A DNA stretch of 33,060 nucleotides from Paenisporosarcina macmurdoensis (lineage in GTDB: Bacteria; Bacillota; Bacilli; Bacillales_A; Planococcaceae), in contig NZ_JBHSRI010000012.1 in assembly GCF_042658845.1 (NCBI RefSeq), positions 1 through 33,060 of the forward strand, written 5' to 3'. Shown one piece after another: positions 1 through 8,153 of this stretch (positions are counted from its first letter, which is position 1; each line of letters starts with the position of its first letter). A model generated the notes under the pieces. It saw only the letters and a list, made by a program, of their open reading frames with translations. It was not told the DNA's origin and did not search any database. The position numbers and the translations under genes are program-made.

Positions 1-86
1 GTTCCCATACCGAACACGGAAGTTAAGCTCTTTAGCGCCAATGGTAGTTGGGGGTCTCCCCCTGCAAGAGTAGGACGTCGCTAGGC
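1..86 (+). rRNA. rrf: 5S ribosomal RNA, 3' part (5' end outside window)
   Basis: The first 86 bases match the 3' two thirds of a Bacillales 5S rRNA, from the conserved CCGAACACGGAAGTTAAG block to the closing TAGGACGTCGCTAGGC. The 5' end and the rest of the rRNA operon lie outside the window. An intrinsic terminator follows within 10 bases, so this gene ends the operon. An rRNA operon directly upstream of guaB is the arrangement known near the B. subtilis origin. Confidence 0.95.
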
Positions 87-94
87 AAATAGAA

Positions 95-127
95 AACCGA
101 TACCTGTTAAAGGGTATCGGTTTTTTT
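95..127 (+). terminator. rRNA operon terminator
   Basis: AACCGATACC (95-104) pairs perfectly with GGTATCGGTT (113-122), with a run of T after it. It lies just after the 5S rRNA and should end the rRNA operon. Confidence 0.9.
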
Positions 128-565
128 GTGTCTTTTTTTATTTCATAGTGAAGTTGAAGAAAAACTTTCACTCTTTATTAATCTAGATATTGATTAACAG
201 ATCGTCTTGCCACTAAAAAATCTTAATCACCATACAACGATATGAATAGTTTCATCACTAAACAGCAGCGTAGCGAAAACCAAACCAAACCAAACAAAAT
301 GGCCCTCCTCGAACAGACCCTCGAGGAGATTTTTTGTGGGAAAATATGGGTAAATCGGAATAAATCATGGTTCAAGCCGATTAAATGGGTCGTGAAGCGG
401 AGTAAATAATATCATTCAAGAAGGAGATTGGCACGCTTTTATAAAAGAACGTGGACCTAAAACTTAATCTTCAATATTTAATTTTTTTGTGCAATTAGGA
501 TTATATATTGTTTTTGCTTATTATTTATAGCTATTAATCTATCAGAAAATACGTAGTAACATTCT
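128..565. other. Gene-free stretch with one orphan terminator-like hairpin and a possible gene remnant
   Basis: I see no intact gene between the 5S terminator and the lipoprotein gene. A hairpin CTCCTCGA (305-312) / TCGAGGAG (321-328) followed by T residues looks like an intrinsic terminator without a gene in front of it. At about 398-466 a short open frame reads SGVNNIIQEGDWHAFIKERG... and stops with TAA at 464-466. It looks like protein sequence but has no start or ribosome site, so it may be the tail of a decayed gene. The family is not recognised. Confidence 0.4.
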
Positions 566-1015
566 TCACTTTACCAATTCGAAAGGAATTCCTAGAATAA
601 TTTTATTTTTATCGTTATAAAATGTTAGGGTTATACGATATTTTCCAGGAGGTAGTTTTTCTTTTAAAATACTTAGCGAAAAGCTTTCTTTCTTTTTTGA
701 ATTACTATTTATTCCCTGTTCAATAGCATTAACAGCAAGATCTTTTTTGTACGATATTTTATCCCACTTTCCATCAATATTTTTTTCAATAGAAGGTAAT
801 AAACCGTAATTAAAGCTGCTATTATTATTATTTTCCATGATGATAACGATTTCGTCAGCAGAAACTGGATATTGCGTCTTTTCTGTTTTTATCGAAATCC
901 CTTCGTTTGAATTTGGAACTGCTTCAGACGCGTTGTCTTTGTCAGTTTTTTGCTGACACCCTAATAAACCAATTAACAAAAAAATAACAGTGAGAGTCAA
1001 ACTAATTTTCGCCAA
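566..1015 (-). CDS. Small lipoprotein with a bacterial Ig-like (Big_14-type) domain
   Basis: The product is a secreted, lipid-anchored protein of about 149 residues, function unknown. The N-terminus is a hydrophobic signal segment ending in the lipobox LLGC, followed by a charged Asn/Ser/Asp linker. The remainder has the alternating pattern of an Ig-like beta sandwich: a TEKTQYP strand near the start, a DGKWDKI strand in the middle and LPPGKYRITLTF near the end. This resembles the Big_14 family seen in Firmicute lipoproteins. I chose the TTG at 1015-1013 because AAGGTGGTG lies just upstream and the signal peptide then has normal length. The open frame runs further upstream to an ATG at 1096 that would put 27 unlikely residues before the signal. 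It is divergent from the peroxidase gene. Role not inferable. Confidence 0.7.
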   Translation of the reverse strand: MAKISLTLTVIFLLIGLLGCQQKTDKDNASEAVPNSNEGISIKTEKTQYPVSADEIVIIMENNNNSSFNYGLLPSIEKNIDGKWDKISYKKDLAVNAIEQGINSNSKKKESFSLSILKEKLPPGKYRITLTFYNDKNKIILGIPFELVK

Positions 1016-1185
1016 ACTAAACACCACCTTATGTAAAGTTAGACGAACTATTTCAATTTTCGATACATGTATATCCAAATAACAGAACTTAATCATGTTA
1101 CCTGGGGGCAGTATTCCCTTATGCTCTTTCTTTCAATAAACGCTAGTATCAATATGCTTTTTGGGGGTGAAATCAATCCAATTAC

Positions 1186-1214
1186 TTGTACATTTCAATG
1201 AAACTCGCTATGTT
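1186..1214 (+). promoter_or_regulatory. Probable sigma-A promoter of the glutathione peroxidase gene
   Basis: TTGTAC (1186-1191) and TATGTT (1209-1214) are 17 bases apart, 38 bases before the start codon. Each hexamer matches consensus only partly. Confidence 0.45.
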
Positions 1215-1251
1215 AAAGTTATAGATTGCAAAAAGAAGGGAAGTTATTCTG

Positions 1252-1728
1252 ATGAGTAAAATTTATGATTTCGCTGCAACAAAAGCAAATGGTGAAGAAG
1301 TTTCATTAAGTACATATAAAGAGCATCCGATGATTATTGTAAATACGGCTAGTAAATGTGGCTTCGTCAATCAGTTTCAAGAGTTACAGGAATTGCATGA
1401 AGAATACAAAGATCAAGGACTTGTCGTTTTAGGGTTTCCTTGTGGGCAGTTCAGTGATCAAGAGTTTAATGATATGAATGAAACCATGGAATTTTGCCAA
1501 TTGAATTATGGGGTATCTTTTCAAATGTTTGAAAAGGTCGATGTAAAAGGGGATAATGCTCATCCTTTATTCCAATTCTTAGTCTCTCAGAAAAAAGGTC
1601 TTTTAACTGAAGATATTAAGTGGAACTTCACGAAGTTTTTAGTTGATCCTGATGGGAATGTTGTGAAACGCTATGCGCCTCAGTCGTCTCCTAAAAAAAT
1701 TGAAGATGATTTGTTGAAATATATTTAA
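1252..1728 (+). CDS. gpx: Glutathione peroxidase family thiol peroxidase
   Basis: Thioredoxin-fold peroxidase of 158 residues, the usual size of the bacterial GPx/BsaA family, reducing hydrogen peroxide and organic hydroperoxides in the cytoplasm. Bacilli use Cys rather than selenocysteine. The peroxidatic cysteine is Cys36 in ASKCGFV. The second family block is GFPCGQF around residues 62-68, where most relatives have Asn in place of the Gly. The WNFTKFLVDPDG block with the active-site Trp and Asn is near residues 125-136. Bacterial members of this type usually take electrons from thioredoxin rather than glutathione (family knowledge). It begins at ATG with a GAAGGGAAG ribosome site and appears to be transcribed alone. 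Confidence 0.95.
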   Translation: MSKIYDFAATKANGEEVSLSTYKEHPMIIVNTASKCGFVNQFQELQELHEEYKDQGLVVLGFPCGQFSDQEFNDMNETMEFCQLNYGVSFQMFEKVDVKGDNAHPLFQFLVSQKKGLLTEDIKWNFTKFLVDPDGNVVKRYAPQSSPKKIEDDLLKYI

Positions 1729-1764
1729 GGAAAAATCCGAATAGTCTTTCTTCTCCTCTGCTCC

Positions 1765-1799
1765 TTGACAGTCCTTGTAGCCGCTGATAACCTTATCAA
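1765..1799 (+). promoter_or_regulatory. Possible guaB promoter with a TGATAA/TTATCA palindrome
   Basis: A consensus TTGACA (1765-1770) is followed 17 bases later by the poor -10 TAACCT (1788-1793). The -10 lies inside the inverted repeat TGATAA-CC-TTATCA (1786-1799). Whether a protein binds there is unknown. The guaB start is 35 bases downstream. Confidence 0.4.
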
Positions 1800-1834
1800 T
1801 AATATTCATGAGGACATAGGAGGAATTAGAGATT

Positions 1835-3298
1835 ATGTGGGAATCAAAATTTGTCAAAGAAGGCTTAACGTTTGATGATGTATTACTTGTACCAGCGAAG
1901 TCTGATATATTACCGAAAGATGTAAGTTTATCTGTGCAGTTGACGTCAAAGGTTAAGTTAAATATTCCGATAATAAGTGCAGGAATGGATACTGTAACAG
2001 AATCTTCTATGGCGATTTCGATGGCTCGTCAAGGCGGTCTTGGTGTAATTCATAAAAACATGAGCATTGAAGAACAAGCTGAACAAGTCCTTACTGTAAA
2101 ACGTTCTGAAAATGGCGTTATTACTGATCCATTTTACCTTACTCCTACTCATCAAGTATACGATGCAGAACATCTAATGGGGAAATATCGTATTTCAGGT
2201 GTACCGATCGTTAATAATAAAGAAGAATTAAAGTTGGTCGGGATTATTACAAACCGTGACCTTCGTTTTATTCAAGATTATTCACTAGCAATTGAGGATG
2301 TTATGACTAAAGAAGAATTAGTTACTGCTTCAGTTGGGACAACTCTTGCAGATGCGGAGAAAATTTTGCAACAATATAAAATTGAAAAACTTCCGATTGT
2401 CGATGAAAACGGTGTACTAAAAGGATTAATTACGATTAAAGATATTGAAAAAGTAATTGAGTTCCCAAATGCTGCGAAAGATCATCATGGTCGTTTGTTA
2501 GTGGGTGCTGCCGTTGGTGTTACTTCTGATACGATGAAACGTGTTGAGCATCTTGTAAAGGCGCACGTAGACGTAATTGTAATTGATACTGCTCACGGTC
2601 ATTCACAAGGCGTGCTTGATACTGTGAGTCAGATTCGCAAAGTCTATCCAGACTTGGATATCATTGCAGGGAATGTGGCAACTGCTGAAGGTACAGCAGC
2701 ACTATTTAACGCAGGTGTTGATGTAGTGAAAGTGGGCATTGGTCCAGGGTCGATTTGTACGACACGTGTAGTTGCAGGTGTTGGAGTTCCACAAATTACT
2801 GCTATCTACGATTGTGCGACGGAAGCACGTAAACATGGTAAAACGATTATCGCAGACGGTGGAATTAAGTATTCTGGAGATATCGTAAAAGCATTAGCCG
2901 CAGGAGGACATGTAGTCATGCTAGGCAGTTTATTAGCAGGAACTTCAGAAAGTCCTGGAGATACAGAAATCTTCCAAGGCCGTCGATTTAAAGTGTACCG
3001 TGGTATGGGATCAATCGGTGCGATGGAAAAAGGTTCGAAAGATCGATACTTCCAAGACGATGCGAAAAAATTAGTTCCAGAAGGTATTGAAGGTCGTCTT
3101 CCTTATAAAGGACCACTTTCAGATACAATTCACCAACTTTTGGGTGGTATTCGTGCAGGCATGGGATACTGTGGTACGAAAGATTTACAAATTCTTCGTG
3201 AGAATTCACAGTTCATCCGTATGACTGGTGCAGGACTTCGTGAGAGTCATCCACACGATGTTCAAATTACAAAAGAATCACCAAACTACTCAATTTAA
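1835..3298 (+). CDS. guaB: Inosine-5'-monophosphate dehydrogenase
   Basis: Oxidises IMP to XMP with NAD+, the committed step of guanine nucleotide synthesis. At 487 residues it is full length. The (beta/alpha)8 barrel starts with LTFDDVLLVPA. Two CBS domains interrupt it at roughly residues 95-205, with YRISGVPIV and YKIEKLPIV marking the repeats. The catalytic loop GPGSICTTRVVAG near residues 302-314 carries the cysteine that forms the covalent intermediate. The flap segment with RYFQDD and VPEGIEGRLPYKG follows. The ATG has the ribosome site GGAGGAATTAG. A strong terminator follows, so it is likely monocistronic. Its place after an rRNA operon and before dacA is the standard origin-proximal position. 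Confidence 0.98.
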   Translation: MWESKFVKEGLTFDDVLLVPAKSDILPKDVSLSVQLTSKVKLNIPIISAGMDTVTESSMAISMARQGGLGVIHKNMSIEEQAEQVLTVKRSENGVITDPFYLTPTHQVYDAEHLMGKYRISGVPIVNNKEELKLVGIITNRDLRFIQDYSLAIEDVMTKEELVTASVGTTLADAEKILQQYKIEKLPIVDENGVLKGLITIKDIEKVIEFPNAAKDHHGRLLVGAAVGVTSDTMKRVEHLVKAHVDVIVIDTAHGHSQGVLDTVSQIRKVYPDLDIIAGNVATAEGTAALFNAGVDVVKVGIGPGSICTTRVVAGVGVPQITAIYDCATEARKHGKTIIADGGIKYSGDIVKALAAGGHVVMLGSLLAGTSESPGDTEIFQGRRFKVYRGMGSIGAMEKGSKDRYFQDDAKKLVPEGIEGRLPYKGPLSDTIHQLLGGIRAGMGYCGTKDLQILRENSQFIRMTGAGLRESHPHDVQITKESPNYSI

Positions 3299-3315
3299 TG
3301 AAAAACCGAAACTTT

Positions 3316-3363
3316 AGCACCTATTCTGCGTCTTTTTCTTAGGCAGAATGGGTGCTTTTTTCT
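3316..3363 (+). terminator. guaB terminator
   Basis: AGCACCTATTCTGC (3316-3329) pairs with GCAGAATGGGTGCT (3343-3356) with one G-U wobble, followed by a T run. Confidence 0.92.
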
Positions 3364-3439
3364 TAGAGCGTCCCGAATTTCTGTTTTTTATGATAAAATA
3401 AGCAAGGGAAATTAAAAAGAGAATGGCGGAGGTTCTAGA

Positions 3440-4798
3440 GTGAAGAGTGCATGGAATAAGGCGCTAGTGCGCTGGTTACTCCTTCCGGTTCTGATGGTAA
3501 GCATGGTTGTTACACAACCAGTTTCTACAGAAGCTGAAGCGAGTTTAAATTTATTAGTTGATGGTGCGATATTAATTGACGCGGATACAGGAAAAATTTT
3601 ATATGAAAAGAATGCAGATACAGCTTTAGGAATAGCAAGTATGACAAAAATGATGACAGAGTATTTGTTGTTTGAAGCAATTGAAAAAGGACAAGTTACA
3701 TGGGATCAACAATACTCAGTAACAGATTACACGTACAAAATATCACAAGATCGTCGTTTAAGTAACGTACCACTTCGTCAAGATGGTTCTTATAGCATAC
3801 AAGAGTTGTATGAAGCTATGGCGATATACTCTGCTAATGCTGCAACAATAGCGATTGCTGAAACTATTGCTGGAACAGAGTCTGAGTTTGTGAATATGAT
3901 GAACAAAAAAGCAGAAGAATTAGGATTAGTTGATTATAAATTTGTGAATTCAACTGGTTTAAATAATGCTGATTTACAAGGTATGCATCCTCAAGGTACC
4001 GAGGCAAAAGATGAAAATGTAATGCCGGCAAAATCAGTTGCGAAATTGGCTTTCCAATTAATGAAAGACTACCCACAAGTGCTTGAAACGACAAGTATCC
4101 CTTCTAAAATATTCCGTGAGGGCACAGCAGATGCAATTAAAATGGATAACTGGAACTTCATGCTTCCGGAACTTGTTTATGCATATAAAGGTGCTAAAGT
4201 GGATGGATTAAAAACTGGAACAACAGATTTCGCAGGTCATTGTTTCACTGGAACAGCTGAAAAGGATGGTCTTCGTGTGATTGCTGTCGTTATGAAGGCT
4301 GTTGATAGCGAAGGTGATGGATCATATAAGGCACGTTTTGATGCAACAGCTGCGTTATTCAATTATGGTTTTGCCCAATTTGCAAAAGCAGAAATTGTAC
4401 CAGGTGGATACGAATTTAAAGAACAAAAAGATATTACTGTAATTAAAGGTAAAGAAGATAAAGTCGGCATTACTGTAAAAGAGCCGATTGAAATGGTGAT
4501 TAAAACTAGTGAAAAAGAGTTATATACTCCTAAATTAGTGTTAGATGAGAAAAAAGTAAAAGATGGCTCTTTAGAAGCTGCTATAAAAAAAGATGAAGTG
4601 GTTGGTCATGTAGAACTTGTTAAGTCTGAAGGAACAGATTATGGATACATTAATGGCACTCAAAAATCATCTGAAGTGGTGACGACTGAAGCTGTTGAAC
4701 GTGCAAATTGGTTTTCCCTTGGCTTACAAGCAGTAGGACATTTCTTTGGAAATATCTGGAGTGGCGCAACTGATTTTGTCGGTGGTCTATTTAAATAA
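3440..4798 (+). CDS. dacA: D-alanyl-D-alanine carboxypeptidase (PBP5 type)
   Basis: Trims the terminal D-Ala from peptidoglycan pentapeptides at the outer face of the membrane. It has 452 residues, close to B. subtilis DacA. An N-terminal signal peptide ends near STEAEA (residues 30-35). The three penicillin-binding motifs are present: SMTK with the catalytic serine (about residue 67), YSANAAT (SxN) near 130 and GLKTGTTD near 255. A C-terminal PBP5_C beta domain follows (about 315-420). The tail, from ANWFSLG on, is amphipathic and typical of the membrane anchor. The start is GTG with the ribosome site GGCGGAGG. It is convergent with pdxR and shares a bidirectional terminator with it. Confidence 0.97.
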   Translation: MKSAWNKALVRWLLLPVLMVSMVVTQPVSTEAEASLNLLVDGAILIDADTGKILYEKNADTALGIASMTKMMTEYLLFEAIEKGQVTWDQQYSVTDYTYKISQDRRLSNVPLRQDGSYSIQELYEAMAIYSANAATIAIAETIAGTESEFVNMMNKKAEELGLVDYKFVNSTGLNNADLQGMHPQGTEAKDENVMPAKSVAKLAFQLMKDYPQVLETTSIPSKIFREGTADAIKMDNWNFMLPELVYAYKGAKVDGLKTGTTDFAGHCFTGTAEKDGLRVIAVVMKAVDSEGDGSYKARFDATAALFNYGFAQFAKAEIVPGGYEFKEQKDITVIKGKEDKVGITVKEPIEMVIKTSEKELYTPKLVLDEKKVKDGSLEAAIKKDEVVGHVELVKSEGTDYGYINGTQKSSEVVTTEAVERANWFSLGLQAVGHFFGNIWSGATDFVGGLFK

Positions 4799-4802
4799 AA
4801 TA

Positions 4803-4843
4803 AAAACCGTAATTTCTTCAATTGAAGAAATTACGGTTTTTTA
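4803..4843. terminator. Bidirectional terminator between dacA and pdxR
   Basis: A near-perfect palindrome, AAAACCGTAATTTCTTC on the left arm and its complement on the right, has A residues before and T residues after, so it works on both strands. The pdxR stop codon (4831-4833) lies inside the right arm. Confidence 0.93.
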
Positions 4844-6240
4844 ATAGTCCAAGCTTTCATTAAAGCTTTCACAGCCGGTTCTATCGCTGCTTCTACGAAC
4901 CCACCAAAGCCAATTAACACTTGAGGTTTACTATAAATATTTTCAGTTGATTGGTGATACTCAGATAAGGCGTATACTCGAATGTCGGCCTGTTTTGCCA
5001 GCTCAACTAACTGAAGGTCAGTCAATTGACTATCTACTGTCAAAACAATGTGCATGCCTGCTTGTTCACCTGATATAAGAACAGTTGGTTTATAGTCATC
5101 TAAAGCACGCGTTAATTTTTCGAGTTTTTTTCGATATAACTTCCGCATACGATTTAAATGTTTAGAAAAATGCCCATCTTGCATAAACTGTGCAAGTACA
5201 TGTTGATCGAGTCTTGGAACTGTCGAAGAGTAGTAAGGGAATGTACGGCGATATGCTTGTAATAAGTGTTTCGGTAATACAAAGTAGGCGATGCGTAAGG
5301 AAGGCATCAATGATTTAGAAAACGTACTAATATAGATGACGCGCTCACGTTGATCCATTCCTTGGAGGGAGGGAATCGGTCTACCCACGTAGCGAAACTC
5401 ACTGTCATAGTCATCTTCAATGATATAGCGTCCTTCTTTATTAGATGCCCAGTTCAGCAATTGTACTCGTCTAGATGCTGATAAAATAGCACCTGTAGGG
5501 AACTGGTGTGAGGGGGTTACATAGGCAACTGTTGCTGGCTGATTTTCAAGTTCAGACACTTTCATCCCTTCTTCATCCACGGAGACAGCTACGATTTTTC
5601 TATCGTTATTGGCAAATATATGATGGGTCATCGGATAGCCAGGATTTTCAATCGCAAATATGGCTTGTTTACCGAGAAGATGAATAAGCAGCGGCATTAA
5701 CTGTTCAGTTCCTGATCCAATCACTACTTGTTGTGCCGTACAAATAACACCGCGAGATGAGTAAAGATAACTAGCTATTTCTTGTCTTAATTCTACATCT
5801 CCTTGAGGATGGCCAAGCAACAATAAATCTCGTGACGTTTCATCCAGTACCTCTTTCGCATACTTTCGCCATTGGTTAAATGGGAAGGCAGTAGTATCGA
5901 TTCGACCAGAGTTGAAATCAATGTTGTAGTTGCGCTTTACGGATTCGGTTTGTATAAGTTCATCACGTGCCTCTTCCACATAAGCAAGTTCTTCTACTTG
6001 TTCAACGTAATATCCACTTCGAGCGACTGCAGTAATAAAGCCTTCAGCAACAAGTTGACCGTACGCTAGTTCTATCGTTGTTTGACTAATGGTTAGAAAT
6101 TCAGCTAGCTTTCGTTTAGAAGGTAACTTTGTACCAACAGCTAAGTCACCACGAATTATACGTTCTTTCATTTCGCGATAAAGTTGTTCATAAAGGGGCG
6201 TTGAAGAAGATTTATCAATCTGACTTAACCACATGTTCAT
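4831..6240 (-). CDS. pdxR: MocR-type transcription regulator of vitamin B6 synthesis (GntR HTH plus aminotransferase-like domain)
   Basis: Cytoplasmic regulator of about 469 residues. An N-terminal GntR-type winged helix (about residues 10-80: TPLYEQLYREMKERIIRG, LPSKRKLAEFLTISQTTIELAY) is followed by a fold-type I aminotransferase-like domain. That domain holds the pyridoxal-phosphate lysine in the motif STFSKSLMPSLRIAY and the IIEDDYDSEFRY block. The family senses pyridoxal phosphate and in several Firmicutes and actinobacteria activates pdxST (PdxR). The divergent position next to pdxS supports that role here. I chose the ATG at 6240-6238 because TAGGAG lies 7 bases upstream; an upstream ATG at 6300 has no such site. 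Specificity for pdxST is inferred from context; MocR proteins also control other genes. Confidence 0.88.
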   Translation of the reverse strand: MNMWLSQIDKSSSTPLYEQLYREMKERIIRGDLAVGTKLPSKRKLAEFLTISQTTIELAYGQLVAEGFITAVARSGYYVEQVEELAYVEEARDELIQTESVKRNYNIDFNSGRIDTTAFPFNQWRKYAKEVLDETSRDLLLLGHPQGDVELRQEIASYLYSSRGVICTAQQVVIGSGTEQLMPLLIHLLGKQAIFAIENPGYPMTHHIFANNDRKIVAVSVDEEGMKVSELENQPATVAYVTPSHQFPTGAILSASRRVQLLNWASNKEGRYIIEDDYDSEFRYVGRPIPSLQGMDQRERVIYISTFSKSLMPSLRIAYFVLPKHLLQAYRRTFPYYSSTVPRLDQHVLAQFMQDGHFSKHLNRMRKLYRKKLEKLTRALDDYKPTVLISGEQAGMHIVLTVDSQLTDLQLVELAKQADIRVYALSEYHQSTENIYSKPQVLIGFGGFVEAAIEPAVKALMKAWTIKKP

Positions 6241-6252
6241 TGTAATGCTCCT

Positions 6253-6284
6253 AACTGACCTTATCAAATAGTGATAAACTGACA
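6253..6284. promoter_or_regulatory. Probable PdxR operator between pdxR and pdxS
   Basis: Direct repeats AACTGACC (6253-6260) and AACTGACA (6277-6284) flank the inverted repeat TTATCA-aatag-TGATAA (6261-6277). Mixed direct and inverted repeats are described for some MocR operators. The site would lie upstream of the pdxS -10 in activator position and downstream of the pdxR start of transcription, suitable for autorepression. Confidence 0.55.
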
Positions 6285-6305
6285 CTTTTAATATGGTCAT
6301 ACTGA

Positions 6306-6313
6306 ATTATACT
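6306..6313. promoter_or_regulatory. Overlapping divergent -10 boxes of pdxR (-) and pdxS (+)
   Basis: TATACT (6308-6313) on the plus strand and TATAAT on the minus strand (complement of 6306-6311) overlap by four bases. No good -35 is seen 17 bases upstream of either. For pdxS that suits activator dependence. Confidence 0.45.
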
Positions 6314-6345
6314 AATAATCATAGTTGAAATGGAGGCTACATACA

Positions 6346-7236
6346 ATGACTCAACAATTTACAGGTACGGATCGTGTGAAACGTGGTATGGCAGAAATGC
6401 AAAAAGGTGGCGTCATTATGGACGTTATCAATGCAGAACAAGCTCGTATTGCTGAAGCAGCAGGAGCAGTCGCAGTAATGGCTTTGGAACGTGTACCATC
6501 TGACATTCGTGCAGCTGGTGGAGTAGCTCGTATGGCTGATCCACGTATTACAGAAGAAGTAATGAATGCCGTAACAATTCCAGTTATGGCGAAAGCACGT
6601 ATTGGTCATATTTCTGAAGCTAGAATGTTAGAAGCAATGGGCGTTGACTATATTGATGAATCTGAAGTATTAACACCGGCAGATGAAGAGTACCATTTAA
6701 TTAAGAGTAATTTCACAGTTCCTTTTGTATGTGGGAATAAAGATTTAGGAGAAGCAGCTCGTCGAATTGGTGAAGGTGCTTCAATGCTTCGTACAAAAGG
6801 TGAACCTGGTACAGGGAACGTTGTAGAAGCAGTAAGACATTTACGTAAATTACATGCTCAAGTCCGTAAAATTATTCATATGAATGATGATGAATTAATG
6901 ACAGAAGCGAAAATTTTAGGCGCACCTTACCATGTGTTACTAGAAATTAAACACTTAGGGAGACTTCCAGTCGTAAACTTTGCTGCAGGTGGAATAGCAA
7001 CTCCAGCAGATGCAGCATTAATGATGGAACTTGGAGCAGATGGCGTGTTCGTGGGATCTGGTATCTTTAAATCGGATAATCCAGCAAAATTTGCACGGGC
7101 AATTGTTGAAGCTACAACACATTATCAAGATTATAAATTACTTGTTGAAATTTCAAAGGACCTTGGCGTTCCGATGAAGGGTATTGAAATTTCTCGTTTA
7201 GAAGCGAAAGATCGTATGCAGGATCGAGTATTATAA
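6346..7236 (+). CDS. pdxS: Pyridoxal 5'-phosphate synthase, synthase subunit
   Basis: Makes pyridoxal 5'-phosphate from ribose 5-phosphate, glyceraldehyde 3-phosphate and ammonia supplied by PdxT. The 296 residues match the family length and show its conserved blocks: GGVIMDVINAEQARIAEAAGA, VMALERVPSDIRAAGGVARM, VMAKARIGH with an active-site lysine, MLRTKGEPGTGNVVEAVRH with the second lysine, and the phosphate-binding barrel end NFAAGGIATPADAALMMELG / GVFVGSGIF. The start at 6346 has GGAGG 9 bases upstream; an in-frame ATG at 6325 precedes that site and is unlikely. One base separates it from pdxT, so the two are cotranscribed and probably coupled. Confidence 0.98.
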   Translation: MTQQFTGTDRVKRGMAEMQKGGVIMDVINAEQARIAEAAGAVAVMALERVPSDIRAAGGVARMADPRITEEVMNAVTIPVMAKARIGHISEARMLEAMGVDYIDESEVLTPADEEYHLIKSNFTVPFVCGNKDLGEAARRIGEGASMLRTKGEPGTGNVVEAVRHLRKLHAQVRKIIHMNDDELMTEAKILGAPYHVLLEIKHLGRLPVVNFAAGGIATPADAALMMELGADGVFVGSGIFKSDNPAKFARAIVEATTHYQDYKLLVEISKDLGVPMKGIEISRLEAKDRMQDRVL

Positions 7237-7237
7237 G

Positions 7238-7825
7238 ATGGTGAAAATAGGCGTACTAGCTTTACAAGGAGCTGTTCGGGAACACATCAAGTCGATTGAG
7301 GCGAGCGGAGCACAAGCAGTTGTTGTTAAACACGCGGAAGATTTGGCTGGAATTGATGGTCTAATTTTACCGGGTGGTGAAAGCACGACGATGCGCCGCC
7401 TTATTGATTTATATGGGATGATGGAGCCTTTACGTGCATATGCAAAAGCGGGACATCCGATGTTTGGTACCTGCGCAGGACTTATATTGCTTGCTGAATC
7501 ACTAGTGGGCTATGATCAATCTCATATTGGTGTAATGGACGTGACGGTTGAACGAAACTCATTTGGTCGTCAAGTCGATAGTTTCGAAGCTCATCTTTCA
7601 ATCAAAGGTGTAGCAGAAGATTTTCCCGCTGTTTTTATACGTGCCCCTCATATCACTGAGGTAGGCTCAAAAACTGATATTCTTTGTGAACATAATGGGC
7701 GAATTGTGATGGCGCAACAAGGTCAATACCTTGGGTGCTCATTTCATCCAGAGTTAACAGATGATCATCGGATAACAGCTTACTTTGTTCACCAAGTTGA
7801 AAACTTTATCAATCAAACAGCGTAA
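7238..7825 (+). CDS. pdxT: Pyridoxal 5'-phosphate synthase, glutaminase subunit
   Basis: Class I glutamine amidotransferase of 195 residues that releases ammonia from glutamine and channels it to PdxS. The catalytic triad is visible: Cys in FGTCAGLIL (about residue 78) and the His-Glu pair in CSFHPELTDD (about 170-172). The oxyanion loop GGESTT is near 47-52. It starts one base after the pdxS stop without a strong ribosome site of its own, which suggests translational coupling. A terminator closes the two-gene operon. Confidence 0.98.
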   Translation: MVKIGVLALQGAVREHIKSIEASGAQAVVVKHAEDLAGIDGLILPGGESTTMRRLIDLYGMMEPLRAYAKAGHPMFGTCAGLILLAESLVGYDQSHIGVMDVTVERNSFGRQVDSFEAHLSIKGVAEDFPAVFIRAPHITEVGSKTDILCEHNGRIVMAQQGQYLGCSFHPELTDDHRITAYFVHQVENFINQTA

Positions 7826-7833
7826 TAACATGG

Positions 7834-7862
7834 AGCTTGCCATTGTGCAGGCTTTTTCTTTT
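7834..7862 (+). terminator. pdxST terminator
   Basis: AGCTTGC (7834-7840) pairs with GCAGGCT (7847-7853) with one wobble, followed by TTTTCTTTT. Confidence 0.8.
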
Positions 7863-7932
7863 GTCCAAATTCCTAGCTTGTCGAAATTTGTAGAGTTTAT
7901 TGATGAATACTATCTAATTATTACGAATATTG

Positions 7933-7938
7933 TATAAT
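7933..7938 (+). promoter_or_regulatory. Possible -10 box of the pel operon
   Basis: A consensus TATAAT preceded directly by TG lies about 370 bases before the first pel gene. There is no good -35 at 17 bases. It is the best sigma-A-like site upstream of the structured leader; transcription from it would include the whole leader. Confidence 0.3.
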
Positions 7939-8035
7939 TATAGTCATTAATACCTATTTAATTTTAGGCAATAGAGGAATATAATATCAATTAATATATA
8001 TATATAGACGAAAGGTCTACTTTAAATTGAAATAA

Positions 8036-8100
8036 TTAGGTTAAAAGTAATATCTATTAATGCGTTGTTTTTATAAAAAATTAACCTAAGGAGTGGTTAA
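8036..8100 (+). promoter_or_regulatory. Mutually exclusive inverted repeats around the ribosome site of the pel leader ORF
   Basis: Segment 1 TTAGGTTAA (8036-8044) is the perfect complement of segment 2 TTAACCTAA (8081-8089). Segment 2 also pairs with segment 3 GGTTAA (8095-8100), which would put the ribosome site AAGGAG (8088-8093) in the hairpin loop and the A of the start codon in the stem. The 1:2 and 2:3 pairings cannot coexist. This is the layout of an RNA switch controlling translation of the short ORF that follows. What it senses cannot be read from the sequence. Confidence 0.5.
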
Positions 8101-8150
8101 TGGCTTTTACAAGTACAGAAATGGAATTTATTACTTTCGATACCTGCTAG
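8100..8150 (+). CDS. Putative 16-residue leader peptide of the pel operon
   Basis: ATG at 8100 follows the ribosome site TAAGGAGTGG with ideal spacing and reads MAFTSTEMEFITFDTC before TAG. It ends 28 bases upstream of a terminator hairpin that itself precedes the first pel gene. A short translated ORF in front of a terminator is the classical attenuator layout. The peptide has four Thr and three Phe but no run of one codon, so simple amino-acid starvation sensing is not obvious. No known leader peptide is recognised. Confidence 0.45.
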   Translation: MAFTSTEMEFITFDTC

Positions 8151-8153
8151 TCT

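Noticed and set aside
1639..1857. 72-codon minus-strand frame between the peroxidase gene and guaB
   Set aside because: It is a shadow of the peroxidase C-terminus and the guaB promoter, with no start signals.
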